Part shown: positions 20,376-29,667 of the stretch, piece after piece
How the letters are laid out: each line of letters begins with the position of its first letter
How positions within the stretch are numbered: position 1 is the stretch's first letter
NCBI GenBank assembly: GCA_964017145.1
Contig: OZ024852.1
Location: forward strand, 3,039,945-3,103,944
DNA from: Agrocybe praecox
Lineage: Eukaryota > Basidiomycota > Agaricomycetes > Agaricales > Agrocybaceae
DNA length: 64,000 nt
Reading direction: 5' to 3'
Made by a program: the position numbers and the translations under genes
Notes under the pieces: generated by a model
The model's input: only the letters and a program-made list of their open reading frames with translations
What the model was told of the DNA's origin: nothing
Database searches by the model: none

Positions 20376-23132
20376 ATGACGACCACGACGACCACCATAA
20401 CGGTAGAAACGACTGCCCCTACAGTACCAGAAACTATATCTTTCGTGAAGAAAGAGGCAGGCATATTGGTTACGAAGGAATTAGAAAAGGCAATCGAGGA
20501 TTGCAGAACTAAGGTTGAACGTATAGCGAAAGACTGCAGATTGAAGAATAGAAAATTTAGGTATGTACCTATCTCGCTTCACACAAGCTTCCGCTTGACT
20601 TCATCACTGACATTTGATTCTTAGGGACATTGAATTTGACATCGAGAATGACCAGCATCGATGCCTCTATGGATTGTTCGACACGAGTCCACCCCCTACC
20701 CCTGCGGACGTACATAGAGTCACCCAAATCTTTGAAAAACCACAATTTTTCGCCGGATCAGGTGGAGAACGGGCGTCAAATAACATCGTTCAAGGCTCGC
20801 TGGAGGATTGTTGGTTCCTGTCAGCTCTCGCCACCGCCTCCACAGCTCCGAAACTGATCGAAAAACTCTGCGTTCATGTCAGTCTAAACCTGATAGCTTT
20901 TTTTTTGCAATTAATTTCTAAACCTCCTTCTCAGCGGGACGAACAGGTGGGCGTTTATGGATTCATCTTCTTTCGAGACAACGCTTGGGTTACTGTCATC
21001 GTCGACGAGTACGTTTATTGGTCATCATAACTTCGCCTTAGCCTCACGTCAATTTTGCAGCCTCCTGTACACACGAGTGCCAAAGTACGAGGAATTGAAG
21101 TCGTCCGAGCAAGAGTTATACCACTTTGATAAAGACATCTTCAATAAATCAGCTCGCAAAGGCGGAAAGACCTTGTTCTTCGCGAAATCTGGTGCCGCAG
21201 AGGAGACTTGGGTTCCATTGATTGAGAAAGCCTATGCTAAGCTACATGGAAACTTTTCGCATATACAATCAGGAAAAGAGTGCGACGCGATAGAGGATTT
21301 AACAGGGTGAGTTCAGTCTTTGTCATGTAGGAGCTGGAACAAAATTTTGAATGTGAAATTTAGCGGTGTATCGACCATTCTCTTGAGCAAAGTGAGGCCA
21401 TTGTCTATTTCAATAGTTGACCATCGACTCACATTAATTGAATAGGATATTCTCGATACAGAGAAATTCTGGAGCGAAGAACTCGGACGTGCGAATAAAG
21501 ACCGTGTCTTTGGATGTTCCTTCAATGAACTCGATGGAACGCGAAAAGGACACCCAAGCTCGTCGGTGTACGTTCAAGGCTTAGTTGGGAACCACTCGTA
21601 CTCCGTCATCCGAGCCGTCGAATGCAAAGGGAAGAAATTCGTCATCGTTCGAAATCCCTGGGGCAAAACAGAATGGACCGGGCGATGGTCTGATGGGTCC
21701 AAGGAATGGACCAGAGAGTGGCTGGAAGTTTTGCCCACGTTAGGACATCATTTCGGGGATGATGGACAGTTTGTCATGGAATGCAAGTTGTTCTAAATGT
21801 TCTATCGTGTGGATGCTCATTTATTTATTCGATGTTTTACCCAGATTCTGACTGGCTAGAGGCCTTTTCACATATCGACCGTACTATCCTCTTTGATTCC
21901 ACATGGATGATGTCTTCCCAGTGGCTTTGCGTGACCACCCCCCCTCTCCCAAGTGCATGGTCATACGGAGACGTTTCTTGTACGTCCCCATGAGGTTTTG
22001 AATATTTTACGAGACTAATTTTCTACTTAGTCTCATTTACACTTTCCGGGTCCTCCAAAACCGTCATCGTTCTTTCTCAACTCGATACTAGATATTACCG
22101 TGACATTTCTGGTAAATCCAGTTGGACTATGGACTTCGCCCTTGTAAAAGAAGGAGAAAAGGAACCCATAGCACAATCGGTACACTCTAGCTTGTATCTC
22201 CGCAGTGTACATCTTGAGGCAGAGTTAGAGGCAGGAACATATCTTGTGTATGTCAGGCTTGACCGTAACCAGGGGTTGATAGAGGTATGTTTGAAATACA
22301 AATCTAAAGGCTATTCAGGCTAATTTGTTGTTAGGATCATACACAAATCGAAGAATGGCAGCTAAGGAAGATATCCCGTGTATTAACGGAACGTGCGAAG
22401 AGTCAATCAATAGCGTCCAGTAAGCCAGTTTTTTGCTTTAGATTTCACTTGCTATCTTTATTGATCTCACCGTTTCAGATTTCAATGCTGAGTAAGCCTC
22501 CTATCACCGCATCCACTGGTCTTTCACTAAATTTGCCTTACAGCGCCCAAGCCAAGCATCTTCCCACCACTTTGGAAACACTGGTAAAGCACGACTTTGA
22601 AGAATACGAAAAGAAGAAGAAGGCCGAAGCCGAAGTAGTGAAAACCGTGGTGGAAGAAGTGGCGGCAGATGGGACAATCACCAGAACTATGACCACGACC
22701 ACGACCAAAATCGAGACCATGGTAGTCCCTGGTGGTCAGAAGGCTGTATCCAAGCCAGACTCTAATTCTACCGCCGATGCTGCTACCGGGAGCAATGGTT
22801 CTCCCATTCCTATTCCTTCGGAGGCCGCACAGTTGTCTGCTGGAAATGGAACGTCTACGCCAGCCGCTCCCGACGATCCAGCCGCTGAGTCACTCACCCA
22901 GCTGACTGGCCTTAGAGGTACCTCTGATAATCGTGGAGCGGGAGAAGCTACTGCCCCTGCAGCGGCAACTCCCGACAAAGGAAAGGTATTCGTTGAACAC
23001 GATGACCCAAACACAGTCACCGTGGGTTTGCGAGTCTATACGGACAAGGACGTTCCTGCTGTCATTGTGGGAAGGCTCAAAGCTGGTTCAGTATATCCTC
23101 AAGCAGCACAGCCATCGGGAGCAGATTCATAG
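20376..23132 (+). CDS. calpain-like cysteine peptidase, paralog 2 (triad intact)
   Basis: Eleven exons (20376..20560, 20625..20877, 20935..21008, 21061..21306, 21364..21391, 21446..21782, 21845..21979, 22031..22284, 22335..22419, 22479..22491, 22544..23132), 732 residues. After a Thr-rich start comes the shared helix (RTKVERIAKDCRLKNRKFR), then CysPc with Cys124 (EDCWFLSAL), His312 (GNHSYSV) and Asn332 (VRNPWG). The C2-like domain III (VLSQLDTRYYRDI) is followed by a long Lys/Glu, Thr and Ala/Pro-rich linker and the C-terminal motif VGLRVYTDKD. Intron 21783..21844 starts with GC (T|GCAAGT), where the paralogs have GT. Exons of 74, 28, 135 and 13 bases match paralog 1 exactly. Tandem with paralog 3, same strand, 0.68 kb apart. 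Confidence 0.9.
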
Positions 23133-23810
23133 CGAACGAGTTCTGTGCGTCATGATTGTATCGGGACTTGGGTTATTTATTGTATCTACTACCCACACCA
23201 GCTTTTCTTTGAATAATGTTATGTAATTTTACTCTCTAAATAATTTAGTTAAAAAGGATATGAGGCTTACCTACGCTCGCTACATTATAATTATTATAAT
23301 TAGTATTGAATATTCAATCCCAAGTCATCCACCAAGGATTGCACTCACGTTGCCATTTCTCTGTCAGAAAACGGAATCGGTTTGGTATCACCGTTTCTAT
23401 TAATCAAATGTTACTCGAGATGATTCATAGTCTTTTTATAACCTTTTATTCATAATAGGGACAGTAGGATGGATCTTTATTACCGGGGACTCTGGTCCCT
23501 GATGTGCGCTTAAACTCAGGAGCAAACTCTGATCCTCTAGCGCCCGCAGCTTCGTACATTTAGACATATTTCTCATGTTACCAATGACTTCCCCCGATAC
23601 AAGATGCATGTTCGTGTCTAATAAGAGTCTGAGGCCCCGAGTATCCCACCAAGAACTCAGCTGACCAGTGGCACGGGCACCGCCACGGATATCCGCATCG
23701 CCCGCGATGTGCCCATCCACTTCCACCTCTTGGCTTTAAATACTATATGCCACAGGCGTTCCCCTTGATAAACCATTACCTACGTATACATCTGAGACTG
23801 AAGACTTTTG
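23133..23810. other. intergenic region between tandem calpain genes
   Basis: 678 bases holding the 3' flank of paralog 2 and the promoter of paralog 3. A 96-codon frame on the minus strand (23436..23726) has no recognisable content and starts without a convincing context. Confidence 0.5.
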
Positions 23811-26800
23811 ATGCCTAGGTCAGATTCTGAGAACAGTCGGTCGCGCTCGCGGACGCGTACCCGAGAACGGAGTCGGAAACATCACCACCATCATAGGTCG
23901 GGTTCCCGCCATCATCGTCGTTCGCGCTCTCGCTCTCACCACCACCATCAAGAGAACAACAATGTTACATATCCCCCAAATGTCCCACCTAATTACCAGC
24001 TCCCATACAATGGTCCGTATCCTAACCCAAATCTATATCCTAATCCATACCACAGTCCATATCACAATCCCTACCAACAATATCCCGCTCAGCCAGCATA
24101 TCAGCCTTCTCAGCCAGCCTATGTCCAACCACCCATGCTACTGCCACCACCTCCAGAAAGCATGGTCCATGGGAATGTCGGGGACATGGATAAATATGGG
24201 CCTTCTCAAATCCCGGACACATCGTTAACTTTTGCGGATTCAAGCAACGCTCTCCAAGTTGCTTCCGACGAGCCTAAGGCAATGTCAACTCCAACAATAG
24301 TACCATCCAGCTTGAATGCTCAGACGAAAGATGAGCAAACGCAAATCACTACGACTGAGGAATTATCGAATGTCAAATCGTACACTCAGCAACATTTGAT
24401 GGGTTTATCTCTGGAGGATGGTAGGAAGGCGGCGTATGAGGAATGTAAAGCCACTGTGGAGAGACTGGCGAGGCATTGTAGGGCGAAAAATCGCAAGTTC
24501 AGGTACGCCTTTTCGTTGTAATAGGTATCTAGTGTGATCTCGTCTTATCCATATATTTATTCAGAGATGTCGAGTTTGACGTTGAGAATGACACCGCCCT
24601 TTGCTTGGATAATCTAACTAGTGATGTTCTCGAAGGGCCGGATATTCAACGGGTTCCGGACATATTTCCATTTCCTAGAACATTTTACAGCGGTACCTTC
24701 AAGTCCGCAGAAGTTATCGAAGGAGTGCTCGCGGATGGTCACTTACTTTCTGCTCTATCCTCAATGACATCCGTTGAAGGATTGGTCGAGAGGTTCTGTG
24801 TTGCGGTGAGCACAATCAAGAATATTTGTTGTAGAATTCTTCTAAACCTAGACCCCCCTTCATGATAGCGTGACGAAGAAGTGGGAATATACGGGTTTAT
24901 ATTCCACAGGGACTGCTACTGGGTCCCTGTAATTATTGATGAGTGAGTCTGGGTATATATTTTGAGACTTGGTCATGACCAATTCATGCCAGCATGCTGT
25001 TCACGCGATTCCCAAAATACGAAGAGCTCACCAAGAGCGAGCAGCAACTTTACAATTACGAAAAAAATCAGTTCAACACTACTACACGGATAAGCTCGGA
25101 ATCCCTATTCTTCGCTAGGCCTCCGGCAAACGGAGGTGAGACGTGGATGCCCCTGGTCGAGAAGGCATATGCGAAATTGCACGGGGATTATGCATCCATA
25201 AGATTTGGAAGATCCTCTGAAGCCCTCGAAGATCTAACTGGGTGAGTCTCGTTTGAGTGCGAAGAAGCTTCAAAAACTGATTATGGTGTGTAAAAAGAGG
25301 AGCGTCCAATATTTTTCCAACGAAGGTAAGCGCTCGTATAATGAAATCTATATTTATGTCCCAAATTTAAACCCCGCAGGATATCCTTGACCCCGACAGA
25401 TTTTGGAATAGCGAGTTGCTCCTCGCCAATAAAGACCGTTTGTTTGGATGCCGTTTCACCGCTCTCAATGGAACCTCTTCTGGACAGTCCAACCCCGCTG
25501 TTGGCGGCCTACTTGGCGGCCTCTCATATTCTATTGTACGTGCCGCTGAGGTCCAAGGAAAAAGGTTCGTGGTGATGCGCAGTCCCTGGGGTCATTTTGG
25601 TGGAACTTGGAAAGGTCCTTGGTCAGATGGATCAAAGGAATGGACAACTGAGTGGCTAAATTGCTTGACTGAGATACAATATTCGCTTGGAGGGGAAGGA
25701 GGGGAATTTGTTATGGAATGTGAGTCCTCTTGGTTCAATTCAAATTTCTATTTTGACGTTTCTCGTTTTGGCCTTACCCTCGATGCTCAGATAAGGACTT
25801 TTTAAACGTTTGGGAAGACGTCCACCGTACGATAATATTTGATGATTCATGGGTTATGTCATCCCTGTGGTTACATACGTCCCTCTCCGATCCACACATG
25901 AAAGCTTTCTCGTTCGGTGATATGACATGTACGATGAATTCTAGTCTTCCAAGAATTATTATTATTATTCTAACCAGTCGATATCCATCCAGTTACATTT
26001 TCACTACCAATATCATCACCTATAACATTAGTTCTCAGTGGATACGACACACGATATTTTGACGATATTCGAGGACATCGTTCCTGGAACGTTGACTTCG
26101 TCGTGGCCAAATTAGGATCCGATGGCAGACCTGATTCAGAAATTATAGCCGAGTCCTCGCATGCCAATTTCTACGGAAGGAGCGTATGCGTAGAATTGGA
26201 GATGCTTGAAAAAGGAGAATATATTATCCTCACTAGAATTGATTCAACACCGAATCTCGATAAGGTAGGCGCTTACTACTATCTAGTCCCATACAATGCC
26301 TAGTTTAACGTCCAAATTTGTGCATCCAGAATTATTTTAAGAATGGTTTGAAGGATGGATGGGATAAGCGTAAGCTGTTGCGAGTCATGACGGAACGTGC
26401 AAAAGGGCAATCTATCGCTGCAAGTGCGTCATTTTCCCCCTTCCCTTTTGATGAAGCGTGAATTTATCCTCGCTGTTCATTTACAGATTACAAACCAAAG
26501 TGAGTGTCCCCCGCTGCTGCCTTATTTTTCTGTCGATTTAACCTTTTCCCCCCAACATTAGTCCTTCACTTCTACCCACATCTTCTTCGTCTATTCTAAA
26601 GGATGATAAACGCATGGCATTAGATAGGAAGATCTTGAACGCCGCTATAAAAAGTCCCGATTCAGGCGGTCAGCAAAAAGCCGATTCCTACTCAATTGGG
26701 GAAGGAGAAACTCTAACACTAACTATGAGCACAATAACGACGACCGTAATGAGCAAGAAAGCTGCGCACAAACACACACCTGAGGGCATAATGACCGTGG

Positions 26801-27087
26801 CATCAGGATCGGCGCCTAACCCATACCCCGGCCAACTTTCAACCAATTATGTCCCCGCCCAAAACCCCATCACGCCATATGCTGCGCTGGCCCCATTACC
26901 GTTGACAGATCCCACGAACCCGGATCCACATATTCCCCCTCCCCCTCCACCGTTACCGCCTCCGCCTGCAAAAGAAGACTATACACTCGAAGACGACGAC
27001 TCGATGGTGTTTGGGCTGAAGGTATACACGAAGAAAGATGCACGAGTAGTCATCTGCGGGAGACTCAGTAGTGATGTCGCTTCTTAA
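23811..27087 (+). CDS. calpain-like pseudopeptidase, paralog 3 (all three catalytic residues lost)
   Basis: Eleven exons (23811..24502, 24565..24805, 24869..24942, 24993..25241, 25298..25325, 25380..25719, 25791..25928, 25993..26264, 26330..26423, 26487..26499, 26562..27087), 888 residues, no frame break. The N-terminal ~230 residues are unlike the paralogs: RS/SR dipeptides mixed with His runs, then a Pro/Tyr/Asn-rich stretch and the shared helix (KATVERLARHCRAKNRKFR). In the CysPc domain the catalytic Cys is Gly289 (ADGHLLSAL for GDCWFLSAL), His is Leu476 (GGLSYSI) and Asn is Ser496 (MRSPWG). Domain III, a Pro-rich linker and the C-terminal motif FGLKVYTKKD remain. It is very probably enzymatically dead; a regulatory or decoy role is inference. 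Confidence 0.9.
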
Positions 27088-27763
27088 GTAACATAGTCTT
27101 ATCGGTATCTCGTTTTCGATATATTTATAATTGACCGCAATGGTACTCACGACAAATACCGTTTGAAGTTCTAATGGTATTAGGACACACCAACGGACTG
27201 ATGTCTTTCCGATACATTGCAGGGTCCTGAAGTATTATGATTGTACCTACGTACAATCTAAACTAGAATTGGGTCGTAGGCAAAAATTCAAACCAAATTC
27301 GTAGAAATCACACAGTAATTCAGCACTCAGCTGATAATATTTGATGAACATAGGAGAACTAAATCTATGTACCGGCAGGAATAAGCGCTCATATATACCC
27401 TGGACAATCACAGTTGAAATTTCCTTGAGTTGCTTAGGATGGTGTGATCCTTCCGCAATGCGCATTACGTTGTATACCCCGATTCATAGCCACAATTTCA
27501 ATGGGTTATACATAATCCATGAGGCTTATTGTGAGGAATTTCCTACCTTGGTACTATGATGCAATCATATCATGACACAGACTCGGATCCCGTCATGAGA
27601 TTTGTAGTTGGGTTTTACTGCGAGTATAAAATGACGACCGTCTCTTCATGTTATTGTCCAATTGGGCAAGGGACACCACAATCAACTCTTCAACACCAAC
27701 ACTTTCAACTAGGAGCTCATTAGTATTTTCCTTCTAAAAACCGCCTCTTTCACCTTTATCTTC
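27088..27763. promoter_or_regulatory. intergenic region with TATA box
   Basis: About 0.68 kb. TATAAAA at 27625-27631 lies 139 bases before the ATG at 27764 and is followed by a C/T/A-rich leader, a typical basidiomycete promoter layout. Nothing else recognisable. Confidence 0.5.
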
Positions 27764-28336
27764 ATGATGGTGCGATACACCAATAAGTTTTCAAAACAAG
27801 GGAGCAACACACACGCTACAAATAACCTGAAAATGAACTTGATTCGACTCAGACGGCCAGGTCCTGTTCGTCGATCCCCTGGTGTTTTGAAAATTTCTAG
27901 TCTAAAGCCGACGGCCCACTATCACTTCCATGTCATCGGTAGACTGCAAATTGGGAGATTGATAACTATTTTCGATCGTTCTTCGCACATTTCCTACACC
28001 AATTCAAACAACAGTGTCAACACCCACTTGGTTCGCTCATCTGTCGGTATGCCGCCACAAGGCGCTGGTATGACGCACAGCTTTCATACGACCTTGCGGC
28101 CTTCTACCGCGCCACCGGCAGGTTTGAATGTGGATACGAGCGATGTCGAGACAGGTATGCAATTTTATTGCGACATGTTTCTTTATGACACTTGTGTTGA
28201 GTCAACGTCTTATACAGTTTCCCAAGTCCCAGAGGAAAACAGACAAACTGTCACAGCAGTTGAAAATTCAGCGAATGTTCCCCCCCAATGTTCGTGTTTA
28301 TATTACTCCTCTGAGGTTACGGGACAGTACTTATGA
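27764..28336 (+). CDS. orphan small protein, hypothetical
   Basis: Tentative two-exon gene (27764..28154, 28218..28336), 169 residues. The intron (GTATGC...ACAG, 63 bases) is a multiple of three, so the unspliced frame is also open. The protein is basic at its N-terminus (LRRPGPVRRS), with no signal peptide, membrane helix or known motif. Support comes from the TATA box and leader upstream. An overlapping frame (28128..28550) stays open further downstream and could be the true second exon. I do not recognise it; it may be a decayed gene. Confidence 0.35.
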   Translation: MMVRYTNKFSKQGSNTHATNNLKMNLIRLRRPGPVRRSPGVLKISSLKPTAHYHFHVIGRLQIGRLITIFDRSSHISYTNSNNSVNTHLVRSSVGMPPQGAGMTHSFHTTLRPSTAPPAGLNVDTSDVETGMQFYCDMFLYDTCVESTSYTVSQVPEENRQTVTAVENSANVPPQCSCLYYSSEVTGQYL

Positions 28337-29667
28337 TACTTACTCTAGCCTCAATTACTACAAGGTGTCCGGACGTGGCCAATGGAGGTCAAATAAATCC
28401 GTTGAATATCTTTCCTATGTCTGTTGTATACACCCTTACATTGCTCGCCTTTACGATTGGATTCGTCGTCTTTATTTTATGACGTATTGTACTGACGAGA
28501 GCCGCCGAAGATTATTATCAGTCTCCGAGTCTACAAATCGTAGTACATAGATAGCACTCACTCCATCTTGATCATCCTCACTCAATTTTTTTGTTTTTGT
28601 TTTCCAAGTATCCAAACGGGTCAACGTTCTGGAGGATATGATGTTTTGTATACTGTGTTTATTACGTGATTTGATTCTATTTTCTCGACCCTATTAAACA
28701 GATCTCCTGGTTCAGCAGAGATAAATTTGACACCATGTCAATGTGTGTTAGTCAAAATCAGTTGCATGCTCTTATTGGGTTCTCCGCATTTAGCCTAATC
28801 CACACAATGAATTAATTAGTGTTCTTTCTAACTGTTTTACTTATAAGTAGTACATGCGCGCTGTCAGTGTTCGATGTTGTTACCTGTACACGCGCGAGCA
28901 TGTGATCATAACTACTATGTCACGTGCTCATCTTTACACACATCTGAATTAGTTAACTGATATAAGTCATGTGTTTATGGCTCCATTTATCTTCTTTTCG
29001 TTACGGTGTACCCAAGGTATACCGTAGTCTTTATTCTTATTCATAAATAAATATTTTTACCAAACAGTTGCAACTATTGCTTTTTGTTAAGTCAAAAATC
29101 CAAATAAGACAGATTTATATTGGATTAAATGGTTCATTACTGATTGTTTATTATGTAAGAACGGGAAAACATCAACAATGGTTGGTATCTAAGATAATCT
29201 GGTTATAATGTCAAGGAGTTATGAATCAATTCGGCTTAAAGCCACTCAGAACGCGCTAATCACACTGCTGGGCCTGATTGCTATATACTCAACATATCGG
29301 TGGAAGTGTACATACGTGATATATATTTTATTGCATATATGTTGAACATATACTTCTCGGGCTTACCATATAAAGCATGCCCGAAACATATATGTTCGAC
29401 ATATACGCAGTCAAAAATATAGCGATCAAAGCCAGCAATGATAATGTTGACTTCCGAGTTGGGCATAGTCGCCGAGTCGCAGACACGACTCCGGTCGACA
29501 GCCTCGATTCATTTTGACTCGGCTCTAACGGCTTGTCTGCGCAAGCCGAACGCTACGATAGACTGCCACAGGACTATGACGAACACACTGACGTTCATCC
29601 TGCGTTCATCATCCACTCAACGACTTCCATCTTCCTGGGGCGGTAACACTATATACTACAATCATAT
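28337..29667. other. intergenic region with several palindromes, possible LTR/MITE remnants
   Basis: AT-rich 1.3 kb. Near-palindromes: GAGCATGTGA at 28896-28905 with TCACGTGCTC at 28920-28929; TACGGTGTACC at 29002-29012 with GGTATACCGTA at 29016-29026; and a larger imperfect inverted repeat at about 29333-29408. No gene seen. Confidence 0.45.
29333..29408. repeat. imperfect inverted repeat, ~30-base arms
   Basis: The left arm (CATATATGTTGAACATATAC then TTCTCGGGC) and the right arm (GCCCGAAACATATATG then TTCGACATATAC) are largely complementary around a roughly 15-base loop. The shape suits a small MITE or a hairpin insertion upstream of the esterase gene. Confidence 0.45.

Noticed and set aside
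23436..23726. 96-codon minus frame between the tandem calpains
   Set aside because: No recognisable sequence and it lies in the promoter of paralog 3.
10203..27087. Calpains as PalB/Rim13 orthologs
   Set aside because: No N-terminal MIT-like region is visible and the domain order is helix, CysPc, one C2-like domain, variable tail.
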